From Thinopyrum elongatum (taxonomy: Eukaryota; Streptophyta; Magnoliopsida; Poales; Poaceae), in NCBI GenBank assembly GCA_011799875.1, contig CM022298.1:261757757-261821756 (forward strand): a stretch of 64,000 bases of DNA, given 5' to 3'. This document shows, piece after piece, positions 32,505 to 42,992 of this stretch. Positions within the stretch are counted from its first letter, which is position 1, and each line of letters begins with the position of its first letter. Position numbers and translations under genes: made by a program. The notes beneath the pieces are model-generated. The model had not been told where the DNA came from, did no database searches, and worked only from the letters and a program-made list of their open reading frames with translations.

Positions 32505-33396
32505 TGTCGGATTTCGGGTTCCGCAAACCCTTGAGAGGTTCGAACTCTGGGGTGCATGCGAAGAACTCGTCCTCCCCAGTCTACCTACTCGCTAATCTCA
32601 CAGCCTAGCTCGACGAACTGTAAGGAAAAGAGACACAGCAGTTTACCCTGGTTCGGGCCACCTTGCGGTGTAAAACCCTACTCCTGCTTTGTGGTGGATT
32701 GGCCTCGAGGGGCTAAGGATGAACTAGTACAATGGCGAACAGCCTCAGGAGGAGAGGTGTTCTTGAGCTCGAGTGAGCTGGTGGGGTGAGGGTGATCTAA
32801 ATGATCCGTCCGGGGGTCCGATGTGAACTCTCATCTCTACTGTGGTGGCTAAGTCCTATTTATAGTGGCCTGGGTCCTCTTCCCAAATGAAAGGTGGGAA
32901 GGGATCCCACAACGGCCAAATTCGAAGGGAGACAGCTAGTACATGCTATCCTGACAAAAGTAGTCTTCGCCTGCAAAAGCCTCTGGTTGTGACGCCGTGG
33001 TGGGCTCGGTGATGACCTCCGTCCTGCCGTCCTGGCGGTCTTGATCTTGTTGCACGGGAATGGAAACCTTTGGCTGATTCCTCAGGACTTCGCGCCTGCG
33101 CTTGCCTCTTTAGCACCAAAGAGGAAACTGGTACACTGCGCCCGCTGGCGCCCGCCTGGCCTTGGTCATCATGGCTCACGTCATCCGGACCTCACGAGGT
33201 GAGGCTTGCATAGATATCTCCGCTCCTCGGGAGCCAGCCTGAGGAGGCCGCTCCTCGTGGAGCTCTTGGTGTCGTCCGCCTCGCAAGGGTCTTGAGTTGT
33301 TGTTGCTGAAGCTGGGCCGTACCAGGCCATCGATAGAGCCACGCCGTGGGCCGCAGGCAGGCAAGTCTGGGTACCCCCATTCCTAGAATGCCGACA
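32505..33396 (-). repeat. Tat-3 5' LTR
   Basis: 892 bp; TATA box on the minus strand at about 32857-32864 (CTATAAATAG). Confidence 0.93.
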
Positions 33397-34438
33397 GTGC
33401 CTTCGCCTCCTCTAGTAGTCTTCCAGCTGGGCCTCGGTAGTTCTCCCCGCAGGTGCTTTTTGCTGGAACTTCTGGTTGGCCCTGGAGGTGGTGACCGAGG
33501 CACCGTCGAGCTGCTCCTTCCGTCTCCCTCCTTCGCAGCCTCGCCACTCTGGATCTTGTCAGGCTGCGCCCGACAGGTCCTGGCGGGGTCAAGTGGGTCG
33601 TCTTGCTCAGGCACCCCTTTTTCCCTCCTTCTGTTCCACCACAGTGCCTAGGAGGAGGTGGACAAGAAAGGGATTATGGGGCACTTACCTTTTTTCAATC
33701 TAAAATACGTAGGCACTGCCAAACTTTAGTTCAAATTATGTATTCTCTTTTATCCATGTTTGTGTTCTATAAGGTCTGTACTTGTTGATCAGCATATTAA
33801 TGAAAAAGATAAACCTTGCCGGGTACTTGTGCATGGAACATGTCCATGCAGAGGAAGAATGCCTCTTTACGCTCAAGTAAACAAGTTTTTCCCCGGTAGG
33901 CTATCCTGCCGGTACCCTCAAGTTGTTGCCGCGGGGCTAGGCCTGCCGGGCACAAATCGTGAAGAGGGACCAGCCCCCCCGCCAACTTTTTCACCAAAGG
34001 CCACTACAACCTCCCTGACCGAAGCAACGTTCGAGTCAAGGGACGGGAGCACCTAAGTCTTGAAAGTGGCGAGGTTTTCCTATGCACAAGCTTTACTTAC
34101 AGAACTCGTATGGATAAGAGAGAGAACTTATCTGTTTGGGCTTGCCGGGGATCTCGATGTAGGCTTGTCTTCTCTTCTCCTTTTTCCGGACCGAATCCAC
34201 GGTAGGAGCCTGCAGTATGATGCAGATGAAAATGATGCCCCATGCGATCTTATCTACATGAACATGCAATGCTCATGATATGCTTATGCATGCATGCAAT
34301 CTGTCAGGGCCCCCCCAGAACTTCATTTATTTCTCTGTTGCTCAGGGTCTGCGCCTGGCTTTGTACAAGGGGTTACATGCAACAGAGGCAAGGCCTGTAC
34401 AAAAGGGTGGCTGCCAGGCAGGGCCCGACAGCCACGCC
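33397..34438 (+). pseudogene. Tat-2 antisense region after Tat-3: gene remnant and 3' flank
   Basis: With Tat-3 and one GTGCC removed, an open frame on the plus strand passes over the junction (VAGERATLLV then PSPPLVVFQLGLG) and stops with TAG at 33649-33651. It may be the end of the antisense gene that starts at 25413. The AT-rich stretch 33695-33820, with AATGAAAAAGATAAAC, looks like its 3' end. The rest (33830-34438) has repeated TGCCGGG motifs and no supported gene. Confidence 0.4.
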
Positions 34439-36019
34439 TTACGGATAGAACTTGCGGAGATGCTCAATGTTCCATGAGTTTTGCAACTGAATGCCATCTC
34501 CGGTCTTCAGACGGACTGCGCCAGGTCTGGTGACTCGTACTACCCGGTAAGGGCCTTCCCACTTTGGCGTCAACTTGTTTGCACTTTTGGCGGACTGAAC
34601 GCACCTAAGAACAACGTCACCTTCCTCAAAACACCAGGCATGAACCCTACGGCTGTGATAGCGACGCAGGGCCTGCTGATAGCATGCGGCACGCGTAGCA
34701 GCCCGAAGACGGTTCTCCTCGAGTAGCACAGTGTCATCACGTCGGTGCTGATCTTGGGCTACTTCATCATAGGCAAGCACTCGAGGTGACCCGTAAATGA
34801 GCTCCGTGGGGATAACTGCTTCTGCCCCATAGACTAGGGAGAAGGGAGTTTGCCCGGTTGATCGATTTGGTGTCGTTCTGAGGGACCAAAGAACCACCGG
34901 CAGCTCATCGATCCACCGCCTACCGCACTTCTGCAGCCTATCGAAAGTTCTCATCTTGAGTCCTCACAACACTTCGGCATTCGCCCTCTTAGCTTGCCCG
35001 TTGCTCCTTGGATGGGCCACAGAGGCGAACGAGATTTTGCTTCCAAGGGCATGAACGTATTGCATGAAGGCGCGACTCGTGAACTGGGTGTCGTTGTCAG
35101 TGATGATCCAGGCAGGAACTCCGAAGCGGCACACCAATCCTTTCAAGAACTTGATAGCTGACTGAGCAGTCACCTTTCTCATGGGCTCTACTTCCGGCCA
35201 CTTTGTAAACTTGTCGATTGCAACGAACAAGAATTCAAAGCCCCCGGCAGCACGGGGGAAAGGGCCGAGGATATCGAGCCCCCAAACCGAAAACGGCCAT
35301 GACAAAGGGATTGTCTGAAGAGCTTGGGCAGGCAGGTGGATGTTCTTGGAATGGAGCTGGCAGGCTTCACACTTGGTGACAAGCTCGACCGCATCTTGGA
35401 GGGTTGTGGGCCAGTAGAATCCTTGCCTTAAAGCTTTCCCAACCAACGCCCTTGATCCAATGTGGGAGCCGCACATACCATTGTGTATCTCCGCCAGCAG
35501 TTCCTTTCCTACTTCCCGGCAAATGCACTTCAATTTCACACCGTTGGGCCTCCTTCTGTACAGCGTGTCATCAACGAACTGATACATACTGCCCCTCCGG
35601 GCTACTCTTTCAGCTTCTTCTTGCTCTTCGGGAAGTTCTCCAGTTCGGAGGAAATGGACTATGTACCGTGCCCAAGGCAGAGCCTGTGGCTCGGCAACGA
35701 GGACTAACGGCACCTCCTCATTCATGAGAGTGCAATCCTCGACCGCGGGGACCGGTGGCCTGGCGGGAGGATGTAGCTCAGCGATCGAAGGGGAGTTGTG
35801 CCCGACAAGCTTTCTGCCAGGATCCTCGAGGGGTTCTACCGGGAGGGGCTTGCCAGAGTCCAGTTTCCTCCTCTTTCTGGCCATTGTTACCGGGGATATG
35901 GAGGGCTGAGTCAGATGGAGAACAAAAGTTCCTAGTTCCACAGGGAGCTTCTGCGCAGCGCACATTGTCAGAAGATCAGCGATGCTGTTTTCCGCACGGG
36001 GTACATGCTCTGTTTGCAA
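34439..36019 (-). pseudogene. Tat-2 integrase, catalytic Glu replaced
   Basis: Two open frames in the same protein: 34964-36019 and 34439-34954, separated by one stop. The first starts in the RNase H tail (EHVPRAENSIADLLTMCAAQ). It has the HHCC finger (EIHNGMCGSHIGSRAL, FYWPTTLQDA, KCEACQLHSKNIH), then GLDILGPF, KFTKWPEVEPM and ITDNDTQFTSRAFM. The place of the catalytic Glu reads SNGQAKRANAEVL, where the family has NGQ(V/A)ERAN, so Glu is Lys. The second frame has WIDELPVVLWSLRTTPN, GQTPFSLVYGAEAV, and KWEGPYRV with the end WNIEHLRKFYP. No chromodomain is seen. Confidence 0.9.
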
Positions 36020-36081
36020 TCCGTCAAGTGCTCCATCAATGGACTTTGGTATTCCTTATTGACTTGTCTCACCACAAGTTG

Positions 36082-36591
36082 TCAATCTCCGCGGATGATC
36101 AGCTTCTTGATCCCCAGTTCTATTGCAATCCTGAGCCCGGCAAGGAGCCCTTCATACTCTGTTGTATTGTTGGTAGCTTCCTCCCGGGGAAAATGCATCT
36201 GGACGACGTACTTCAGGTGCTCTCCGGTGGGAGCAACGAGAAGCACGCTAGCCCCTGCACCATGTAGGGAGAAAGCACCATCGAAATACATGATCCATTC
36301 TTGGGGTGCTTCCTTGCAGGGGATAACTGTCTCCAATACCTCTTCATCAGGAGTTGGCATCCATTCTGCACTAAACTCTGCCAATGCTCTGCTCTGAATG
36401 GTTGATGTGCTCTCAAACTTCAAACCAAAGCTGGATAACTCCAAAGCCCACTTCACTATCCTACCGGTAGCCTTAGGGTTTCGGAGTATCCGTTGCAAAG
36501 GGAAACGAGTGACAACTGTGATCTCATGGGCTTGGAAGTAGTGGCGCAGTGTCCTTGAGGCCATGACAAGGCCAAAGATCAATTTTTGCAT
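36082..36591 (-). pseudogene. Tat-2 RNase H
   Basis: The frame includes the end of the RT connection domain (MASRTLRHYFQAHEITVVT, PLQRILRNPKATGRIVKWAL) and RNase H (WIMYFDGAFSLHGAGASV, NNTTEYEGLLAGLRIAIELG). It stops after IIRGD where related copies read RGESQLVVKQ; the sequence resumes in frame after the stop (QLVVRQVNK). DxDG/Glu positions are present. Degrades the RNA strand during reverse transcription. Confidence 0.88.
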
Positions 36592-36615
36592 GCTAGACTA
36601 CCTGGATCTAGCCCC

Positions 36616-37830
36616 CTACAACAGGGAGCTGACAAAGTATACTAGGCACTGCACCACTTTCTTCTTTGTCATGACCAGAGAACTGCTTCCGCTGTTCTGC
36701 TCTTCTCTACCTTGATCTGCATCTGACCCTGCCGGGGTGTGTTCGCTTTCCTCCCCGAAAGGGACACCAGCTGCGTCTGCTGCTTCATCCACTTCCCTCT
36801 GCGCCACCAGTGCTGCACTAACCACCTGATTAGTTGCCGCCAAATATAGCAGCAACAGCTCTTGAGGTTTTGGAGCAACCAAAGTGGGCACATAGGAAAG
36901 GTAGGTCTTCAAATCTTGTAGTGCGGCATCTGCCTCAGGGGTCCACTCCATGGGCCCTGCCTTTTTCAAAACCTTGAAGAACGGCAAGGCACGCTCGACA
37001 GACTTGGAAATGAACCTGCTAAGCGCGGCAACACATCTAGTCAAACGCCTCACATCCTTGACTGTCTTGGGTGCTTGAATCTGCTCGATATCATTGATCT
37101 TGTCGGGGTTAGCCTCTATCCCTCGGTGAGACACAAAGAAGCCAAGTAGCTTGCCGGAAGAAATGCCAAACACACACTTCTCCGGATTTAGCTTCAAGTT
37201 GATCTTGCGTAGATTAGCAAACGTCTCTTCCAAATCCTGGATGAGGGTTGATCTGTCCTTGGTCTTGACCACAATATTGTCCATGTAGGCCTCAATGTTC
37301 CTGTGCAACTGTGACTCAAAACCAATCTGGACTGCTCTTGCAAAAGTAGACCCGACAATCTTCAACCCGAAAGGCATCCGCACAAAGCAGTATGTGCCAC
37401 ATGGGGTGATGAACGCGGTCTTCTCTTCATCTTCCTTGGACATGAAGATCTAATGATATCCAGAGTAGGCATCCAGGAAGGAAAGCAAATCGCACTCGGA
37501 GGTGGAATCCACAATCTGGTCGATGCGCGGCAAGGGGAATGGGTCCTTCGGGCATGCCTTGTTCAGATCCGTAAAATCTATGCACAACCTCCACTTCCCA
37601 TTGGCCTTGCGTACCATCACTGGATTTGCTAACCACGTTGGATGTAACACTCCTCTAACCAGACCAGCTGCCTCAAGTTTCTTGATCTCCTCGGCAATAA
37701 ACTGCTGCCGCTCCAAAGCTTGCTTCCGGACCTTCTGCTTGACGGGTCGGGCATGTGGGCAGACAGCAAAGTGATGCTCGATTACCTTCCTGGGAACACC
37801 GAGGATGTTAGATGGTTGCCAGGCCAACAC
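36616..37830 (-). pseudogene. Tat-2 reverse transcriptase, catalytic YMDN
   Basis: N-terminal part 37450-37830: RQQFIAEEIKKLEAAGLVRG, TWLANPVMVRKANGKWRLCI, DFTDLNKACPKDPFPLPRID, FLDAYSGYH, then a stop. C-terminal part 36616-37443: MPFGLKIVGSTFARAVQ, the catalytic motif AYMDNIVVKTKDR, GFFVSHRGIEANPDKI, and the tether. The family motif is Y(V/I)DD; here the second Asp is Asn, so polymerase activity would be lost even without the stop. Confidence 0.9.
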
Positions 37831-38207
37831 ATCGACATTCGCCCGCAGGAAGGCAAAGAGCGCGCTTTCCTATTTGTCATCGAGGGTGGCGCTGATGGTG
37901 AAAGTACCACCAGCGCCATCCAGCCCTGCTCGGACCTGTTTCACAGTGGATGCAGGGGCCTTGGATCTCTAGCTATTGGAACCCTCCAGTGAGTCATCAA
38001 CAGGCGCAGCATACCCCGGAGAGGTGCGCTTCTCGGATTCCTTGCTAGTTTCCCTGTTAGCCTTCTTCTTTCCATTACTTTCCTAGGCAGGGATTGCAGC
38101 TTCTGTGGCCTCTGCCGCGACTGCATCCTGGTACATCTTGTCCACGCAAATAATTGCGTCCTTCTCGTCCGATAGAATGGAAATGACGCCCACCGGCCCT
38201 GGCATCT

Positions 38208-38702
38208 TCAAGGTGTTGTAGGCATAGTGGATGCCGCCATGAACTTGGCCAAAGCTGGGCGACCAGGGATTCCATTGTATGGCAGGGGGAGGTCAACCAC
38301 ATCAAACACGATCTTCTTAGTCCGGTAGTTCAACTCTCCCCCAAATGTCACTGGTAATGTGATTTTCCCCTTAGGACGACTCCTGCCGGGGTTGATCCCT
38401 TGAAACATACCAGTAACTTTGAGCTCTTCTTCTGCTATCTGGAGTTTGCTGATGGCCTTTGAAGAAATCAGATTCAACCCGGCCCCACCGTCAACCAGCA
38501 TCTTTGTGACTTTGAGGTTGTGGATTGTTGGTGATACCAACAACGGCAAGCACCCTACCGCAGTGGTGCGGTTAGGGTGGTCCTCTTCATCGAAGATGAT
38601 GGGCGTGCGGGACCACTGGAGCGGCCTTCGAAAGTCTGCCGCTGGCTCCATGGCATTGACTTCACGCGCCCACAGTTTAAGTTGGCGGTGAGAGGAGTGC
38701 AA
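38208..38702 (-). pseudogene. Tat-2 protease
   Basis: Contains LQWSRTPIIFDEEDHPNRT, the active site MLVDGGAGLNLISSKAI, GKITLPVTFGGELNYRT and PYNGIPGRPALAKFMA. Same domain as in Tat-3 (LIDGGAGLNV). The linker to RT (37831-38207) is acidic, with several stops. Confidence 0.88.
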
Positions 38703-38741
38703 AGATGCACCCCCGTCAATGCACAGGGCGTCAGTGGCCTT

Positions 38742-40805
38742 CTAGAATTCCTGCTCGCTAGTGTCCTCTTCATCTCCTCCATCACTCTCATCATTGCAAT
38801 CCTCCTTATCACGGCCTCTGGCGGGTTTCCCTTGGTTCCTAGGAGCCTTGCCATGGTGGCTTGCTCCGCCACCCCGGCCCTTTCCGCCAGGGCCATTCTG
38901 ACCTTTCTCTCTATCTCGCTTCTCATATTCAGCCCTCTGCTTCTTGACAAGCTGCTCAACCTGATGACACTCCTGGAGATCGTGGCCCTTGGTCCGATGG
39001 ATCTTGCAATACGGGCCATTGCCTTTCCCAGCCTTCTCGACAGCCGCGGCTTCCTGGCAGTCAGTGCATGCGGCAACCTCCTTGCTGGGTATCTCAGCCT
39101 TGGCTTTCTTGCCGGTACTAGGCAGGCCCAATCCCTCAATGGTCATCACTGCCTTATCCTTGCACCTTTTGTTGCGCTTCTTGTTCTTCTTCTTTTGACT
39201 CGTGGCCTCGTCATCATCCTCTGAATCGATGTCGACACCATCCTCTTCTTCGGGGAGCTTCCTCCCCTCCTCTATCCAAGCACACTTATCCACTAGAGCG
39301 TAAAGCTCCTTCACAGTCTTGGGTAATCGAACGTTCATCTTGCAACGTATCCGACGATTGCGCACATTGGACTGGAACGCAGCTATCACAGCTACCGGGT
39401 GGATGTCTGGAATATTCTTGTGGACTCTGCTGAATCGCTGCATGTACTTCCACAGGCTCTCACCTTCCTTCTGCGGGAGGAGCTGCAAGTCGCTGGGCCG
39501 CCCTGGTTCTTGATGGCCGCCCGTGAAGGCACCAATAAACTCATGGCACATATCAGCACAGGTTGAAATGGAGTTCTCCGACAGGTGCATCAGCCAAGCC
39601 CTCACATTTGGCTTGAGTGCCAAAGGGAAGTAGTTGGTGAATACCTTCTCATCTCTTCCCCCGACAGCTTGAACAGCGATGGTGTAGATGCTCAAGAACT
39701 CTGTCGGGTTCAGTCTTCCGTCATATGTCTCTGGTATCTCTGGCTTGAACATGTAAGTGGACGGCCAACGGACTTGCCGCACCTCACGGGTGAAGGCAGG
39801 GCACCCAGCCTCGAAAGGAAGGTACCCGCCGTCAGCGAGTGCGGGCTCATCGATGTTGGGGCCATCACGCTTGTCGGATTGGCGGTGGGCGTCGCGGTGT
39901 CGCTCGGTGTTGACACGCGTGCCTTCCCTACGCCTGTCCTCCAGGACTCGCCGTGGGCCTTGACGCGCTCAAGGGTCGAATGAAGCCATCAAGACATCAT
40001 TAGGTTCTTGGTCGCGCGGCTCCCGCGCTGGCTGCCACGGAGGGGACTGCACCGTAGGAGTGGCCCCATCTGCATGGCCAGCAGCGTGGGCCGTTGCCGC
40101 TACCTGGGGAGGCCGTGGCAGGCTAGCCCGCTACGATCCTCCTGCCTCGGCGAAGCCAATCAGACTCTGAATGGTGGCTCTCCACTCATCCATCTGATCG
40201 GCTGCTGGCAGAAATTTCAACAGTAGCTGAGCTCACGCCATGGACTCCGAAGCGGTGCTTGGCATGGATGTCGATGAAGATCGTAACGTCGCCCGGCTCC
40301 TGACGGTGCCGGTAGCAGTCGCGCCATGCTCTCATCGTCATGAGCCAGCCGCCTGGATGGCGTGTGGACGAGGTGGAGGCGCTTGAGGGCCAGCGGCTCC
40401 ATTTGGCGTAGCGGCTGGGTCGGCTCGTTCCGGGGGTGGTGCATGTTCTACGGCCGCTCCCGTGGCAGGAGCGGTCGGGGAGTTGTGATTCCCCCCAGAG
40501 CGAGTACCCCCGCTGCGGCTGTGCCCTTCAGCCGGACGAGGAGGTGCAGATGGAATGATCTCTCCTCCCGTACCTCGTGGGGCATGGCCGCTGGAATGTA
40601 GTTAGTGTTGTCCTTCTCTGGTGCCTCCTGCTCCTGCTTCGGCCGCAGGGGAGGTGGTAACGACGCCGCCTGCGCCGACCACGTCCCCCGCAGTGTCTGC
40701 ACTTCCAGGCGTCCCCGTAGCCCCCGCGGCATCGGTGGGTGCATGTGGCGGGGCCTTCGAGGTGGATGGATGAGCTGCGGCACCGGGCTTCTTCTTGGGC
40801 GCCAT
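38742..40805 (-). pseudogene. Tat-2 gag
   Basis: Probable start at 40805 (MAPKKKPGAAAHPSTSKAPP), 67 codons, then frame changes. The main frame, 38742-39782, contains MFKPEIPETYDGRLNPTEFL, FTNYFPLALKPNVRAWLMHL, EGESLWKYMQRFSRVHKNI, an acidic/Lys-rich linker and the His/Cys motif YCKIHRTKGHDLQECHQ. It ends with a Gly/Arg/acidic tail. It is clearly diverged from Tat-1/Tat-3 gag, so Tat-2 is another family of the same lineage. Confidence 0.87.
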
Positions 40806-40887
40806 GGACTATGGGGCCGTTGACGAAGAAGATGGCGGTGAAGATGACGCGCTTTGTACACTTCTCGGATTCGCGCAAGCGCAGCCC

Positions 40888-40905
40888 CCGACCTGGCGCG
40901 CCAAA
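40888..40905 (-). other. Tat-2 primer binding site
   Basis: Minus strand TTGGCGCGCCAGGTCGGG, directly inside the 5' LTR. Confidence 0.8.
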
Positions 40906-40907
40906 GA

Positions 40908-41821
40908 TGTCGTGGGAAACCACGACCACCTATGGGGCCAAGGGCCCCTTTTGGTTTGGCAGGGGGACTGAGCGCATTGCACAAAGAGCGAAGTAGCGCA
41001 GCGTAGCGCGACAGAGATCACACGGGCAGTTTTTACCCAGGTTCGGGCCGCTACGAGGCGTACAACCCTACTCCTACTTTGGTGGATTGATGGTGGATGG
41101 TGGTGGAAACGCAGCGCTCTTGCCCGACAGGGTTGCCTCGGGGCGAGAGCAGCTGCGCGCGTATGGATGTACAGGGGTCCGAATCCTTTCTATGGTTGCC
41201 ATGGGCCTCCTTTTATAGATTAAGGGGTCACCACAGTGGCAAATCAGTCATTGTGTACTGATTAGATAGTGAACAGTGCTATCATATCTCCTCTGCAGAC
41301 AGAGCAGTACGCATTAAATGCGCCGCTCAGTGTCACATCATGGCCTGCCCGGCACGCCTTGCCGGGCTGTTTGGCCACCTTCTCTCCTGTCTGCATGACA
41401 CGTCGCAGGACGGGTGTCATCTGGAGGTGATTCCTGTAGGAAATAGCTGCCATGTGGCAAAAGGCAGCCACTTAGTCATCTCAGGGCTTGACACCGCACC
41501 GATTGATGACTTGCATCGCCATGAGGTGGGGCGGTGAAGTCTTGTCGGGGCGTTTTGCCTTCGTATGCCCCGGTAGGCTTGCCGGGGCGGCCTTGAGGCT
41601 TGCTTCCAGGGCAACCTTGACCTCGCCAGGCTCTCCTGCCCAGCAAGGTAGGTTTTCCCTTAGCGGTGTCTTACTTCTTGGCTTGACTTGGTCTTCTCAA
41701 CTTGCCCTTTGATTCCTCAAAGAGCCTATCTCTTTACCTTGGCCTTGTCTTGGATGTTGCAATCTTGATCTTGGGCCTATGCACGGTCTGGGCAACAGAC
41801 CCAGGGTTTGTTGCACCGACA
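40908..41821 (-). repeat. Tat-2 5' LTR
   Basis: 914 bp. TATA box on the minus strand at 41211-41217. Followed by target duplication CCGGT. Confidence 0.93.
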
Positions 41822-41826
41822 CCGGT

Positions 41827-42103
41827 GATAGATGAGATCCTTTACAATAGTAACTATAAGTTGAGACATTTGCTTGGAAATAATCAAAAAAATTATGAGA
41901 ACCTTAAAAAGAAAATCCCCGTTTTAGATGTGATCCAACAAGTTTTCAATGATGTTAATCAACATTATTCTTGGATTGTGGCCGGGAATCAAAGGGGATA
42001 CGTAGATGGTCAACTTAATAATGCCAAAATTTCTATGGATAATGTGTTTCAAGTTATCTTTGCAAAAACCCCTGACAAGAACACATCTATGGAAAAGAGA
42101 TGA
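41827..42103 (+). pseudogene. NA-1 internal ORF, second part
   Basis: Open frame after Tat-2 with IDEILYNSNYKLRHLLGNNQ, DVIQQVFNDVNQHYSWIVAG and KTPDKNTSMEKR, then TGA (42101-42103). It continues the reading that ended at HEKP before 24091. The product is a Lys/Asn-rich protein of unknown function, typical for non-autonomous Athila-related elements. Confidence 0.55.
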
Positions 42104-42992
42104 CAATACCTAGATCTATGTTTTATGCCTAGCTAGGGGCGTTAAACAATAGCGCTTGTTGGGAGGCAACCCAATTTTATTTTTATGTTTTTTGTTTTTG
42201 GTTCTGTTTTTCAGTAAATACACATTATTACCTCTGTAGTAATTGTGTTTTGGTGTTTTAATTAGTGTTCGAGCCAAGTAAGACCTTTGGGATGGTCTAT
42301 GGTGATAGTTGATTTGATCTTGCTGAAAAACAGAAACTTTTGCGCTCATTGCCAGAAATTTAGAAAATCACAGAAACGTGCTTTTGATCTTCATTTTTTA
42401 CACAAGATTTATATACAAATTTCCAAAATTTTCCTAATTTTTTAGAATTTTTGGAGTTACATAAGTATACAATATTTCCAGATTAATACAGACTGTTCTG
42501 TTTTTTACAGATTCAGTTTTCTATGTGTTGTTTGCTTATTTTGATGAATCTATGGGTAGTATCGGGGGGTATGAACCATGGAGAAGTTGGAATACAGTAG
42601 ATATAACACCAATATAAATTTATAATGAGTTCACAACGGTACCTAAAGTGGTGATTTATTTTATTATACTAACGGATCTTATGAGTTTTCTATTGAGTTT
42701 TGTGTAGTGAAGTTTTCAAGTTTTGGGTAAAGATTTGATGGACTATGGAATAAGGAGTGGCAAGAGCCTAAGCTTGGGGATGCCCAAGGCACCCCAAGGT
42801 AATATTCAAGGACAACCAAGCATCTAAGATTGGGGATGCCCAAGGCACCCCAAGGTAATATTCAAGGACAACCAAGCATCTAAGCTTGGGGATGCCACGG
42901 ATGGCATCCCCTCTTTCGTCTTCAATCCATTGGTAAATTTACTTGAGGCTATATTTGTATTCACCACATCATATGTGTTTTGCTTGGAGCGT
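42104..42992 (+). other. NA-1 3' internal region
   Basis: Non-coding. It carries AGCGCTTGTTGGGAGGCAAC near 42155, whose reverse complement occurs in NA-3 (51625-51645). A 56-bp tandem repeat with PPT-like motifs lies at 42776-42895. Ends where NA-2 is inserted (42992/42993). Confidence 0.7.
42776..42895 (+). repeat. 56-bp tandem repeat with PPT-like TTGGGGATGCC
   Basis: Two full units and a third start. Each has TTGGGGATGCCCAAGGCACC, followed by AAGGTAATATTCAAGGAC and AACCAAGCATCTAAG. Only the last base before each unit differs (C or A). Confidence 0.85.

Larger units (their letters stand above)
26080..33396 (-). mobile_element. Tat-3: complete but internally deleted Tat-type Gypsy nested in Tat-2
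   Basis: LTRs 26080-26989 and 32505-33396, TGTCG...CGACA, with a perfect target duplication GTGCC (26075-26079 and 33397-33401). On the minus strand: PBS, gag-protease (30045-32432), a short RT remnant (about 29400-29900). On the plus strand: an antisense gene (27233-28149). RNase H and integrase are absent. It would depend on a related element for replication. LTRs differ by about 16 changes in the first 400 bases. Confidence 0.95.
24091..41821 (-). mobile_element. Tat-2: complete Tat-type Gypsy, 17.7 kb including nested Tat-3
   Basis: Both LTRs are 914 bp (24091-25004 and 40908-41821), TGTCG...CGACA, flanked by a perfect 5-bp duplication CCGGT (24086-24090, 41822-41826). Coding is on the minus strand: gag 38742-40805, protease 38208-38702, RT 36616-37830, RNase H 36082-36591, integrase 34439-36019. 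The long 3' internal region (25005-26079 plus 33397-34438) holds a decayed antisense gene and is split by Tat-3. LTRs differ clearly, mostly by transitions (about two dozen in the first 300 bases). Confidence 0.95.
21880..42992 (+). mobile_element. NA-1: non-autonomous Gypsy-type LTR element, split by Tat-2 and cut by NA-2
   Basis: 5' LTR 21880-23459, PBS 23478-23495, internal 23496-24090, then Tat-2 (24091-41821) with its CCGGT duplication, then internal 41827-42992. NA-2 interrupts at 42993. The 3' LTR is outside the window. The candidate left target duplication is ggcac (21875-21879). No RT, RNase H or integrase can be found in the visible internal DNA. Confidence 0.85.

Noticed and set aside
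38577..39224. 215-codon hydrophobic open frame on the plus strand, membrane-protein like
   Set aside because: Exactly antisense to the Lys/Glu-rich gag of Tat-2; antisense of charged codons gives Leu/Phe/Ser-rich frames.
42776..42895. CRISPR-like regular repeats
   Set aside because: Units are contiguous tandem repeats without spacers in a retrotransposon; a plant genome.
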